Source: Citrobacter freundii
GTDB taxonomy: Bacteria; Bacteroidota; Bacteroidia; Chitinophagales; Chitinophagaceae
Assembly (NCBI GenBank): GCA_003243445.1
Contig: QFQQ01000011.1
Coordinates: 62,001-126,000, forward strand
DNA: 64,000 nucleotides
Reading direction: 5' to 3'
Part shown: positions 45,226 to 54,193 of the stretch, piece after piece
Position numbering within the stretch: the stretch's first letter is position 1
Layout of the letters: the number at the start of each line of letters is the position of its first letter
Made by a program: the position numbers and the translations under genes
Notes under the pieces: generated by a model
What the model was told of the DNA's origin: nothing
The model's database searches: none
Seen by the model: the letters and a program-made list of their open reading frames with translations, nothing else

Positions 45226-45474
45226 ATGGCTACGTTGTTTGGCAAAGCAAAATCAACCATCAACGAGCATATAAAAAACATTTATGAAGAAAACGAACTT
45301 TCGGAAGCTGGCACAATGAAGAAATTCGGAATTTCCGAATTTCAGCAAAAGGCTCCTAATTTCCATAACCTGGACATGATTATTTCGGTAGGTTACCATG
45401 GGAAATCACTTGATCACTTTCCGAATAGACTGAAACAGCCACCTCCCCAAAACCAAGTGCATTTCAAGTTCTAA
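45226..45474 (+). pseudogene. RhuM-family fragment
   Basis: Residues MATLFGKAKSTINEHIKNIY and HNLDMIISVGYHGKS match the N-terminal part of RhuM (usual form: QMAELFG..STITEHIKNIF, YNLDAIISVGYRVNS). The frame is closed by TAA just upstream, and after KSL it runs into the end of the AbiEii gene on the other strand, so both ends are lost. Confidence 0.6.
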
Positions 45475-46116
45475 AGTGATCAGTTCGCCGGTTAAGGCCC
45501 TTTTACCAATAGATGATTTCACTATCCTGTGGCCGGAATCCACTTCGGTCGTATCCCGTAGATCAACAAAATCCCGAATGATCTGATCCAGCGACAAACC
45601 TGTTCCGACCAACCGCATTTTTCCATTGAACAGCTTCAACTGATTCAACAGTTCATCAAACGACGGCGACTCGCCATAGATCATAGAGGTTTGCATCGAT
45701 TCATAATCACGCCGGAACTCTTCAACCCATTCAACCGATGGCACGAAGCTAAGTTCAGCATGTCTCAGTGTATCATAGTCAACATCCTTTACACGTGAAT
45801 AATGCCGCCGGTGTTCGATTACTGCTTCATACAATGCGGTATCTTCTAACACTTCAACACCCGCGCTTGTATGCATCAACTGAACAATGTCATACAAATG
45901 ACGGGACTGCCGATCCCCTCTTATGCCCGCCGTAGTTTTGCTACTGAATTTTTCATGCAGCAGGAACATCTTTTCCATTAATGTTTTATGCGGCGCGACA
46001 ATGCGTACCAAAAAAGGTTTTTCCTTATAAACATCATTTGGAAAAGAACTGTAAAGAATGGATTGTAATGGAACATCCGCAAAGGGTTCTTTTAAACTAC
46101 GCACACCAAACTCCAT
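45406..46116 (-). pseudogene. AbiEii-type toxin, C-terminal half after frameshift
   Basis: 236 aa beginning MEFGVRSLKEPFADVP. It continues the upstream half in another frame: family members read smoothly from an EE(V/L)-like segment into EFGxRSLxEP. Contains VAPHKTLMEKMFLLHEKF and HLYDIVQLM of the C-terminal helical domain. The extreme C-terminus (about 20 residues) is antisense to the RhuM fragment and may not be native. Confidence 0.7.
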
Positions 46117-46619
46117 CTTACCTCTTCAGCGAGATAAGGATGCGGATCTATTACAGATCTATAACGAATGAAGATCGTTTGAGGATCTTTATCCGGAAAA
46201 TCATCCGGCACATCTTCCGTTCCGATAACAATATCTGATACTGGCACACCCAGGTTTTCAAATGCAGCAGCCAGCGCATCTTTCATCAGCGTACTAGTGA
46301 AAGCGCATCCATTTCTTTTAAGCAGCTTGACATAAGAATTGCTTGGAGTAAGCTGATACGTCATGCCGAATGCTTCAGGCATCAGGGCGATATCAATGTC
46401 TTCGGAAAAACGTTGCAGCAGGTTCCATCCTTTGGAAAGTGATGTTCCTCCTTTGAAGATGCAATACGGCGCATAAGGCGTGCGGAACAATGCGCGGAGA
46501 CTCAGGGTAACCCACCAGTCTTTCTCGATGGCTTTCGTTTGGATACCGCTGTTGATGGCTGCCTGCTCCAGCGTTGTTCTGCGCTGCGCGTCATTCAGGG
46601 TTAGCCATCCGTTGTTCAT
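46092..46619 (-). pseudogene. AbiEii-type toxin, N-terminal half (nucleotidyltransferase core)
   Basis: Residues FKGGTSLSKGWNLLQRFSED and IDIAL give the nucleotidyltransferase motif GGTSLxK...DID. The frame stops at 46092 after EEVRWSLVCVV; one inserted base near 46112 would join it to the next frame at MEFGVRS. The two frames overlap by 25 nt. Either a true mutation, a sequencing error, or a slippage event. Overlaps the AbiEi gene by 29 nt. Confidence 0.72.
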
Positions 46620-47217
46620 CGATGCGTCGTTTAAAAGTGATCAGGTAATCGTGTATGCGGTTAGGAGCCAGTTTCAGATCATGTGTCAGGTCTTCGGGAT
46701 CTTCGATCTCTACGAGATGATAGATCCGCTCCTGTTGTTTTTTGTCGAGATGTTGCAGGTCCAGTTCTTCGAGGGCCAGTATCAGCAAGCTGCTGATCTT
46801 TCCACGCAGGGACATTTTTTTGGGAGTGGTTGACTTGAATTCGATAGAGGCCTTCCCTACTTTCAGTTTGCGCGGATTGCCGTCGGTGAGATAGACCAGC
46901 CGGGTGGGGACTTGTGTGCTTAGTCCGAGTTTGTTGAGTGCGAAGGCACCGGCCGGCCGGATGCGGACTCTTTCCTTTTCGGCGAGTTCTTCGGCGACGG
47001 ATTCTGGGGAAGGGATCAGTTCGCCTAAAACGGGATCGCTGACGGGAACGTAATAGATACCGTGTGCGAGACGGCGGATGGTACCGGCTTTGGCGAGCCG
47101 GGAAAGGGACATTTTGATAGCGGCTTCCGTTCCGCTGCCTTTGAAATCGGCGGGGACGAGGATTTGTCTGGAAAATCCTGAGAGAGAGTCCTTTATTATG
47201 TTTTGCACGGAATACAT
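46591..47217 (-). CDS. AbiEi-type antitoxin/regulator (DUF6088-like), type IV TA
   Basis: 208 aa. N-terminal winged-helix part (AAIKMSLSRLAKAGTIRRLAHG-like, IYYVP) followed by the AbiEi C-terminal domain (RPAGAFALNKLGLSTQVPTR, VYLTDG). In type IV systems it silences the AbiE operon and opposes AbiEii without binding it. The gene is intact whereas its toxin is frameshifted. Confidence 0.8.
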   Translation of the reverse strand: MYSVQNIIKDSLSGFSRQILVPADFKGSGTEAAIKMSLSRLAKAGTIRRLAHGIYYVPVSDPVLGELIPSPESVAEELAEKERVRIRPAGAFALNKLGLSTQVPTRLVYLTDGNPRKLKVGKASIEFKSTTPKKMSLRGKISSLLILALEELDLQHLDKKQQERIYHLVEIEDPEDLTHDLKLAPNRIHDYLITFKRRIDEQRMANPE

Positions 47218-47406
47218 GTTACGAATTTACGGAAAAAGGTAACAACATCTAGCAGGAAATGGTGCATCTACTTTGTTCGACTCAAGATAAAATGGCCGAA
47301 TTACGAATACTTGGAGCCAAAACTATTTGGCACACCTTAGAATTTTTTATAATTTGACGCATAGCCATTACACAAACCTTATTCATAACATTCATTATTC
47401 ACTAGT

Positions 47407-48081
47407 ATGCAAAACTTAACCGCAAAAAAGATCATTGAATTCAAAAGGCTCCCACCAACAAGAAAACAGACATTTGTAAATAACCTAAAAAAGCCCATTA
47501 TAAAATCTGATTCTGGAGGAGACTATTGGATTAGTTGTGTCAGTGCTATTACAAACGCTTGCAAAAGCAATAATAGTAAGATAATTGCGGATAAAATCGA
47601 CTTCCTTCAGGCTCAATATAAAGCTTCTCCCTTCAAACGGACGAAAGATATGTATCAAAGAAACATTGACATATTATCTGGCTATAAAGATTATGATTTT
47701 ACCAAACTCAAGCCTAAAAGAATTACTGATTTTTTGACAAGGCCAAATCCAAAACACATTCTTACTATTAAAAGTCTTTCCGTACAAGTGTTCCCCAATC
47801 ACGTTTTTTCCTATAAAAATGATAACAGTGATGAAGTGGGCGCAATATGGTTTGTAGCCCAATTAAATGGTTTTAAGAATGACGAGTTACAGATCTTCAC
47901 AGAGCTGCTTTACAAATATTTATCAGCTAATTATTCTAAAAAGCGTTCTATCAATTCTAATTTTTGTATCGCGGTTGACGTTGTAACAAAAAAAGAAATC
48001 AAATACTCGAAGATTGAAAGTAGTCGTGAAAATTCTGCCTTAGACGCCACACTTGCAGACTTAAAGACTTTCTTGAAATAA
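47407..48081 (+). CDS. Hypothetical protein in defence island, 224 aa
   Basis: Not recognised. Begins MQNLTAKKIIEFKRLPPTRK; Lys-rich N-terminal helix region to about residue 100, then alternating strands (HILTIKSLSVQVFPNHVFSY, GAIWFVAQLNG, NFCIAVDVVTKKEI) that resemble a compact alpha/beta domain. No membrane helix or signal. Codon use is AT-rich, unlike the flanks, as for the next two genes, so probably acquired. Confidence 0.6.
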   Translation: MQNLTAKKIIEFKRLPPTRKQTFVNNLKKPIIKSDSGGDYWISCVSAITNACKSNNSKIIADKIDFLQAQYKASPFKRTKDMYQRNIDILSGYKDYDFTKLKPKRITDFLTRPNPKHILTIKSLSVQVFPNHVFSYKNDNSDEVGAIWFVAQLNGFKNDELQIFTELLYKYLSANYSKKRSINSNFCIAVDVVTKKEIKYSKIESSRENSALDATLADLKTFLK

Positions 48082-48532
48082 AGGACATTCTGGCTGGTTA
48101 AAAGGATCGGAGCATTTTATTGCCCCAATTCCCTCTTCTAGGTATCAATACATTTTAACGAAAGCGTAAGCCTTCGTACACAGAGAGGGTAAATTTGGAT
48201 TAATAAGAAAAATCTCTAAATTTATTCTTTACACATTTACACCACTACCCAATCCCTATGCAACGGAATACGCCTTGACCTGCTACAATTTTTTGCTCAA
48301 ATATTCACCGTGAATAATATGGCTTAAGTGTGAATAAAGCATTTAAGTAATAAGCAACGAGATATATAACTTGAAGCTTATCTGATAAGTTTCACAAAGG
48401 CAAGTTCCATAAATCCAAAATGCAAATTAATTGGGCACTAAAGACTGTTTTGATTATAAGCTTAAAAACGATCATCAGCATAAGACTGAAACCTAATAGC
48501 TATTTTTAAACCTTAACTATAATTAGACTAAA
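48082..48532. other. AT-rich intergenic stretch
   Basis: 451 nt with no long open frame and no fold-back words; A/T-rich with scattered GC. I see no clear promoter or hairpin. It separates the unknown gene from the ATPase/nuclease pair. Confidence 0.4.
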
Positions 48533-49825
48533 ATGAGACAAACAAATCAAGTTTATGGTGTGTCAAACGATCTTATTGACACTTATATCGAAAGACTAGC
48601 AGTAGACGAAACATTCACCAAAGGCCTTCAGAAAAATAAACATATAATAGTTTATGGAGCTTCCAAGCAGGGTAAAACATCTTTAACGAATAAACACCTT
48701 ACGGAAGAACAATATGTAAAAGTCAACTGCTCTCCCACTTCAACAACTTTAGACATCTACAGTTCAATTGCAAGGCAACTTGATATTGAGATTGTAGAGT
48801 CACATGATATAAGTACAACAATTGGTGGCGAAGTAAAAATTGGACTAAAAGCAAAAATTCGAATTCCATTTTTTGGTGGTGGAGATGCAGAAACAGAAGC
48901 GTCAGCCTCGACTGATAAAGTAAATGGTAGAACTTATAAGGTTATCAATTACAATTTAGCGCTAGCGCAAGATCTCTCCGAACTTTTGAAGGATACCAAG
49001 TTCACTAGGCGTATAATTTTGGAAAACTTCCATTACTTAAATGAGGAAATACAAAAACAATTGGCAATTGACCTCCGTATTTTTGAAGATTATAACATCC
49101 TCTTTATAATACTGGGAATTTGGCGTGAAAAAAACCGATTAGCCCAATTTAATGGAGATCTTCTCGATCGCGTAATAGAAGTTCCTGTTGAACCGTGGGA
49201 GCGAGACGATTTAAAGAAAATTGTTGTTGAAGGTTTTCCCTTGCTAAACACAACATTTGAAAATGTTGTCGACTATATTATCGATAGCTGTTTTGATAGT
49301 GTAGGCGTCTTTCAAGAAATTTGTAAAGAATCCTGCTATGCAGCGGGCGTTCAGGGTACACAAGAAGTCCAAGTTGAAATAACACAAGAAAATGTTAACG
49401 TTGCAATTAGAAAAAAGCTTGAAGACTATTCAAGTAGGCACACCAGATGTTTAGAAAGCTTCATTGAACAAAGAGCCCGTTCTTCACAAGAAGTGCCATT
49501 GTATATTCCCTATTATTTTATTAAAGTTCTCTTTCAGGAACCTATTGACCTAATCATTCAAGGTCTAAAAAGAAAACCTCTTCAAGAGAAAATAAGAGAT
49601 TTGCATCACCGGCCTGACGATGTTCGCCCCTCTGATATGGGATATTTTCTAAAAAACATTGTCAGCAGCCAAATATCCAAAGGAATCTCTCCTCCGATCT
49701 TTGACTTTGACAATAGTACCAATTCAATTAAGATTATTGATTCTACTTTCTATTTTTTTATTAAGAATTGCGACAGACAGGGAGTTATTGAAGATCTAGC
49801 TATCCCAGAAGGACTTGATCAATAG
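48533..49825 (+). CDS. AAA/STAND-like ATPase of a putative defence pair
   Basis: 430 aa. Walker A GASKQGKT at residues 42-49, Walker B-like RRIILENFHYL (about 163-173), sensor-1-like LFIILGIWREKNRL, then a lid region with LLDRVIEVPVEPWERDDLKK and a helical C-terminus ending in a possible winged-helix part (LIIQGLKRKPLQEK, MGYFLKNIVSSQ). Layout resembles Orc1/Cdc6 or TniB-like AAA ATPases. Residues about 95-128 hold an insertion rich in Gly, Lys and Glu (GGEVKIGLKAKIRIPFFGGG). 62 nt before the nuclease gene, same strand. Not assigned to a named system. Confidence 0.72.
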   Translation: MRQTNQVYGVSNDLIDTYIERLAVDETFTKGLQKNKHIIVYGASKQGKTSLTNKHLTEEQYVKVNCSPTSTTLDIYSSIARQLDIEIVESHDISTTIGGEVKIGLKAKIRIPFFGGGDAETEASASTDKVNGRTYKVINYNLALAQDLSELLKDTKFTRRIILENFHYLNEEIQKQLAIDLRIFEDYNILFIILGIWREKNRLAQFNGDLLDRVIEVPVEPWERDDLKKIVVEGFPLLNTTFENVVDYIIDSCFDSVGVFQEICKESCYAAGVQGTQEVQVEITQENVNVAIRKKLEDYSSRHTRCLESFIEQRARSSQEVPLYIPYYFIKVLFQEPIDLIIQGLKRKPLQEKIRDLHHRPDDVRPSDMGYFLKNIVSSQISKGISPPIFDFDNSTNSIKIIDSTFYFFIKNCDRQGVIEDLAIPEGLDQ

Positions 49826-49887
49826 GAACTCGAACAAAAATCGTTATACCATAAAATCATATTGTCAACTCGGATATACTTTAATTG

Positions 49888-51303
49888 ATGAAACGGCTTA
49901 ATAACATAGGGATAGAAATCCCGGCGAGCGGCGAAAATTACATTAAAATAGATAGCACTCGATCCTTGTCTGAAGCAGACATCGCGATATTTTGCCCTAG
50001 CCTCGATTATACCTCCTACTCTACGCTTGAAGGAGATGTTTGGAATGAAAAATCTAGAGAACATGAAGGGAAAAAACTTTACAATAAGGCTTCATCAGCC
50101 AAAATTGCTGACCATATTAAACACTGGAACTCAGAAATAGATCATTTTCTCGCTAATGGCGGAACCTTGGTCATAATTCTCACTAAAAAAGATGAGTTTT
50201 ATGCCTATGCAGGCTCTAGAACTGTCAGTGGCACCGGAAAAAATCAAAAAGTCACCGAACATGTTGGGATCTGTTCAAATTATGAATTTCTTCCGTTTAA
50301 AGAGATTTCATTTCTGCCTTCGTCTGGCAAGACAGTTCTACCTACCAACAGTTTAGTTAAAGAGCTTTTTGAAAATTTGAAAGATTTCTTTTCCTATGAA
50401 ACATATATTAAGGGGCTAGAATTAGAATCTGCTTGCTTCACAACAAAAAATAAGGACAGAGTGTTAGGAGCCACTTTGAAAATAAAAAAAGGTCACGTGG
50501 TTTTCATTCCCAATATTAGTTTCGATATCCCGCAACTAATTAAATACACAAATAAATCAAACAAAGGTACTTGGACTGATGAAGCGATTCAATATGGAAA
50601 GATTTTTACTAACTGCCTGGTGGAAATAGACAAAACATTAAGAAAGGTTGAAAGCAAAACCCCCGAACCGATTTGGTTGAAAACAGAACAATACAATCTT
50701 AAGTCCTCTAAAAGGACAAAAGCTATAATCGAAAAAAATAAACTTGAAATAGAAAAAAGGTTAAACGAGATTGAAAGACTTAAACTGGTTCTTGAAGAAG
50801 ATGAAAGCCTAAAAGACTTGTTATTTGAAACCGGAAAGATGCTCGAAAAAGCAGTCATAAAAGGGCTTACAATTTTGGGATACAAAGCTGAAAAATATGA
50901 CGATGGAGTATTAGAATTAGATCAAATAATTATATCACCGGAAGGCCAGAGATTTATTGGAGAATGCGAGGGCAAAGACAGTAAAGATATTGATGTGTCC
51001 AAATTCAGACAACTTCTTGATGGGTTAAATGCTGATTTTGAAAAGGAAACTGTCTCAGAAAAAGCGTATGGGTTATTATTTGGAAATCCTCAACGGTTGA
51101 CTAATCCGTCGGAGAGAATTTTAAATTTTACAAATAAGTGTAAAATTGGAGCAAAAAGGGAAAATATTGGATTAATACAAACCGAAGATCTTTTTATCGT
51201 GTGCAAATATATTATTGAGAACAGTGATCTAGAGTTTGCCACCAAATGTAGAAAAGCGATCTTTAGTCAACTTGGTGAGGTTGTAAAGTTTCCAATCCCA
51301 TAA
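49888..51303 (+). CDS. PD-(D/E)XK nuclease-like protein, second gene of putative defence pair
   Basis: 471 aa from ATG 49888 (a TTG codon precedes it). N-terminal half: alpha/beta segment (EADIAIFCPSLDYTSY, FLANGGTLVIILTKKDEFY), possibly Rossmann-like, not recognised. Middle coiled coil (about 275-315, IEKNKLEIEKRLNEIERLK). C-terminal domain: EKAVIKGLTILGY, then VLELDQIIISPEGQRF, IGECEGKDSKDID, i.e. E...D...ExK of the PD-(D/E)XK fold. Likely acts with the preceding ATPase. No methyltransferase is adjacent. Confidence 0.7.
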   Translation: MKRLNNIGIEIPASGENYIKIDSTRSLSEADIAIFCPSLDYTSYSTLEGDVWNEKSREHEGKKLYNKASSAKIADHIKHWNSEIDHFLANGGTLVIILTKKDEFYAYAGSRTVSGTGKNQKVTEHVGICSNYEFLPFKEISFLPSSGKTVLPTNSLVKELFENLKDFFSYETYIKGLELESACFTTKNKDRVLGATLKIKKGHVVFIPNISFDIPQLIKYTNKSNKGTWTDEAIQYGKIFTNCLVEIDKTLRKVESKTPEPIWLKTEQYNLKSSKRTKAIIEKNKLEIEKRLNEIERLKLVLEEDESLKDLLFETGKMLEKAVIKGLTILGYKAEKYDDGVLELDQIIISPEGQRFIGECEGKDSKDIDVSKFRQLLDGLNADFEKETVSEKAYGLLFGNPQRLTNPSERILNFTNKCKIGAKRENIGLIQTEDLFIVCKYIIENSDLEFATKCRKAIFSQLGEVVKFPIP

Positions 51304-51446
51304 TATGCTACGGAGTTATCATTGTCACTTATCTCTCTTTGGTCAACCAGATAACCTGACTTTCTTTTTTTAATGCATAGCCATACAGATGTCCAATGTT
51401 CACATATAATTTTAGTTACAGAAGTCAAGAATGTTAATTTGAGTTT

Positions 51447-51668
51447 CTATTTAAACAAGTCTTGCATTTTCACCCCTAACCCCTCCGCAATCTTCACAAT
51501 CGTAAAAAACTCAATGTTCTTCAACCCATTTTCAATCTTACTCAAATCTCCATTCGTAATACCCGTTTCAATCTCCAGATCTATCAACGTCATTTTCTTC
51601 TGCTTCCTTATCTCTCTCATCCGAAGACCAAACGCTTTAAGATGTTCTGTATACTTTTCTTTATCCAT
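51447..51668 (-). CDS. XRE-family HTH regulator
   Basis: 73 aa: MREIRKQKKMTLIDLEIETG followed by ITNGDLSKIENGLKNI, a Cro/C1-type helix-turn-helix, and VKIAEGLGVKMQDLF. Single, convergent with the nuclease gene. Could regulate the defence pair. No restriction enzyme partner is visible. Confidence 0.85.
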   Translation of the reverse strand: MDKEKYTEHLKAFGLRMREIRKQKKMTLIDLEIETGITNGDLSKIENGLKNIEFFTIVKIAEGLGVKMQDLFK

Positions 51669-51816
51669 TCTTCTTACTTAATAATTAAGATGAAAAGATT
51701 TCTCTAAAATAATTCTAGGTTATTACCTAGAATGTAAAATCTTTCCTTAACTTAGTCCAACCAAGTTAAACATCCGCATCCACATGCTCCACAACTATTA
51801 GATATTATTCTCTCTA

Positions 51817-51945
51817 ACACGAATAGAACGCAAATGGTCGCGAATGAGCACAAATTGCGAATAAAGCGCGATTCGTGAATAATCACAAATGACCACGACT
51901 AAACACGAACCACTCGTTCGTGAATGGAAAGCCTATTGCCTCTCG
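51817..51945. repeat. Fold-back element C3 (GCGAATGAGC words)
   Basis: CGCAAATGGTCGCGAATGAG words (51817-51863) and, complementary, ATTCGTGAATAATCAC and following words up to 51925. Weaker pairing than other elements. Upstream of the JAB gene; the same words occur downstream of it. Confidence 0.55.
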
Positions 51946-51976
51946 AAATTAACATAACAATCAAAAACTATGAAAT

Positions 51977-52498
51977 ATGACCATCCGCCTAAAACCCCAT
52001 CAAAAAATCCACATACAATCCTCTGCCGATATCTACCGCGTGCTTCAACCGATCCTGCTGCGCATCAGTAAGCTGAACCGGGACCGGGAGCATTGCTGGC
52101 TGATGCACCTGGATGCATCGCAGCGGGTGCGTTGCGTAGAGCTGCTGGCAGTGGGAACACAACGCACGGTGCTGATCGATCCGATGGAAGTGTTTCATCG
52201 GGCGATCGTGCGGCGGGCGAGTTCGGTGGTGGTGATCCATAATCATCCGAGCGGGAATCTGCAACCGTCGGGAGCGGATAAGATGATGACGGAGAAACTG
52301 ATGCAGACGAGCAGGTTTGCGAATGTGAGAATGCTGGATCATCTCATAATATCTGAAGAGGGATACTACAGTTTCGCGGATGAAGGGACATTATACGCGA
52401 ATGATCACGAATGGCCGCGAATAAACGCGAATGCGCGAATAGAACACGAATGGCCGCGAATAGACGCGAATGGGTTGTTTGTGAATGGGGTGGCGTAA
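51977..52498 (+). CDS. Short RadC-type JAB-domain protein
   Basis: 173 aa. The JAB/MPN metal motif is intact: VVVIHNHPSGNLQPSGADKM (HxHPSGxxxPSxxD), with LDHLIISEEGYYSF. The helix-hairpin-helix N-domain of full RadC is missing, as in short forms found in islands. The last about 35 residues (WPRINANARIEHEWPRIDAN) are the translation of family-C repeat words, and the final Val-Ala-stop lies in the arm of element A5. Confidence 0.85.
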   Translation: MTIRLKPHQKIHIQSSADIYRVLQPILLRISKLNRDREHCWLMHLDASQRVRCVELLAVGTQRTVLIDPMEVFHRAIVRRASSVVVIHNHPSGNLQPSGADKMMTEKLMQTSRFANVRMLDHLIISEEGYYSFADEGTLYANDHEWPRINANARIEHEWPRIDANGLFVNGVA

Positions 52499-52658
52499 GG
52501 CCCCCTCTAAATCTCTCCGCCGCGGCGGAAGACTTCACAGTCTTTAAACTGGGATCATATTCTTATATCGTGCATCTATGTCCGCTAAGAGTGAAATTTC
52601 TTCTGCAGGCGGCCAAGTCTTCCGCCGCGGCGGAGAGATTTAGAGGGGCCCTACGCCA
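52491..52658. repeat. Fold-back element A5
   Basis: 44-nt arms 52491-52534 and 52615-52658: TGGCGTAAGGCCCCCTCTAA on the left and its complement on the right, with CTCTCCGCCGCGGCGG as in A2. The left arm contains the stop codon of the JAB gene. Confidence 0.87.
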
Positions 52659-52691
52659 GCCCACCAAATTATTCATCAACAATCTTAAATT

Positions 52692-52913
52692 ATGCAACAC
52701 TTTTTCTTTATAGTATCAAATGGAAAGTTTTCAAGACTGGATCTGGAAAAGATCGTATGTGTAGTGGGAATCGCGGATCGTGTGCAGGTGCATACGACGG
52801 ATGAGATTCATACGCCGAAGGTTAATATGGAAAGGATCAGGGAGCAGCTGCCGGAAGAACGTTTTATCTGGATTGGTAAGCGTATGTCTGTGGCAAAGGC
52901 GATGTGTAAGTAG
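52692..52913 (+). CDS. Small LytTR-like domain protein
   Basis: 73 aa. FFFIVSNGKFSRLDLEKIVC, VQVHTTDEIHTPKVN and ERIREQLPEERFIWIGKRMSV follow the pattern of a LytTR DNA-binding domain (lysine-rich start, hhxxTxxG strand, LPxxxFhxIHRS-like segment), but the last HRS is GKR. No response-regulator receiver is attached. May be a free-standing regulator or a truncated one. Confidence 0.5.
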   Translation: MQHFFFIVSNGKFSRLDLEKIVCVVGIADRVQVHTTDEIHTPKVNMERIREQLPEERFIWIGKRMSVAKAMCK

Positions 52914-53041
52914 AGAAGCCGGGTACTGATGCAGCAGGTTTGATTGGGTACAACATTTAATGTTTACAACCATGTGTTTAAAAACAATTTTCGCCGTTTT
53001 TTCCTCGATGGTTTTCTTTTCTACGCTTCTACCTTGCATTA

Positions 53042-53353
53042 ATGGCAAGAGAATATAAATTTCATGTTTACATAATGACCAATATAAATCGCACTGTTTT
53101 GTATGTAGGTGTGACCAGCAATTTGGAAGTGAGAACCTGGCAGCATAAAACGGGGCAAAGTCAGTTTACCGCAAAGTATAATTCTAACCGGCTGGTTTAT
53201 ATGGAGCCTTATAGCGATATACGTTTAGCGAAAAGAAGAGAGTGGTTGTTGAAGCGGTGGCGGCATGAATGGAAGATTGAGTTGATCACGAAAGTGAACC
53301 CGTATATGGAGGATTTAGCGAAGGATTGGTATCAGTCTCTGCGTAAGAAGTAG
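53042..53353 (+). CDS. GIY-YIG nuclease family protein
   Basis: 103 aa, the usual length of single-domain members. VYIMTNINRTVLYVGVTSNL carries the GIY...YIG-like strands, followed by Arg (VRTWQHK) and Glu-rich helix (KRREWLLKRWRHEWK). Function of these small proteins is mostly unknown. Single gene. Confidence 0.85.
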   Translation: MAREYKFHVYIMTNINRTVLYVGVTSNLEVRTWQHKTGQSQFTAKYNSNRLVYMEPYSDIRLAKRREWLLKRWRHEWKIELITKVNPYMEDLAKDWYQSLRKK

Positions 53354-53380
53354 GTGTTTTGGGTTGTTGCTCTAGGAGGG

Positions 53381-54167
53381 CATCGTGTTGGCGTTCCCTC
53401 TCCCGCTCTGTTTCCCCGGGCGGGCAATCTTCAACATGTAACAATTTTAATTCCTGTCAGACCCGGGGTCTCTCTGATTGGCAAACGGTTTCATTGCAGG
53501 AGGCGTGGGAGGTTCAAAGGATGGGGACTCTCTGGCATTCAGAGCGACCCCGGGTCTTCGGTCGTTTGAAATTGGAGAAACAATAAAGGAGATCGCCCGG
53601 GGAAGCAGAGCAGGGAGAGGAAGCGCAAGAAAAAGGCACCGACACAGGAGGCGTTAATTGCTGCTTGGGGAAAGCATCGTGTTGGTGCTCCCTTCCTGCT
53701 GTGTTTCCCCGGGCGGGCAATCTTAAAGCTGTAACAATATCAATTGCTGCCAGACCCGGGGCCGCTCTGGTTGGCAAACGGTTTCATTGCAGGAAGCGCG
53801 GGAGGCTCAAAGGATGGGTACTCTCCGACATTCAGAGTGACCCCGGGTCTTCGATCGTTTGAGGTTGGAGAAACAATAAAGCAGGTCGCCCGGGGAAACA
53901 GAGCGGGAAGAGTAAGCGCAGGAGGCTCAAAGAGTGGATACTCTCCGGCATTCAGGGTGACCCCGGGTCTCGGGTCGTTTGAGATTGTAGAAGCAATAAA
54001 GCAGATCGCCCGGAGAAACAGAGTGGGAAGAGGAAGCGCAGGAGGCTCAAAGAGTGGATACTCTCCGGCATTCAGGGTGACCCCGGGTCTCGGGTCGTTT
54101 GAAATTGGAGAAACAATAAGACAGATCGCCCGGGGAAACAGAGCGGGGAGAGTAAGTACGGGAGGCT
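53381..54167. repeat. Fold-back family J and 120-bp tandem repeat
   Basis: Two copies of a roughly 290-nt unit start at 53381 and 53675. Each is two-tier: outer CCCGCTCTGTTTCCCCGGGC paired with CGCCCGGGGAAGCAGAGC, inner CAGACCCGGGGTC paired with GACCCCGGGTCTT. The right half of the second copy is amplified: three 120-bp units at 53801-53920, 53921-54040 and 54041-54160, with a partial fourth. Because 120 is a multiple of 3 an open frame (53744-54280) stays open. Confidence 0.85.
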
Positions 54168-54193
54168 CAAAGCACGCCCCTCCGGCACCTATG

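Noticed and set aside
53801..54167. CRISPR or satellite array suspected at the 120-bp tandem
   Set aside because: Units are contiguous without spacers and derive from the adjacent fold-back element.
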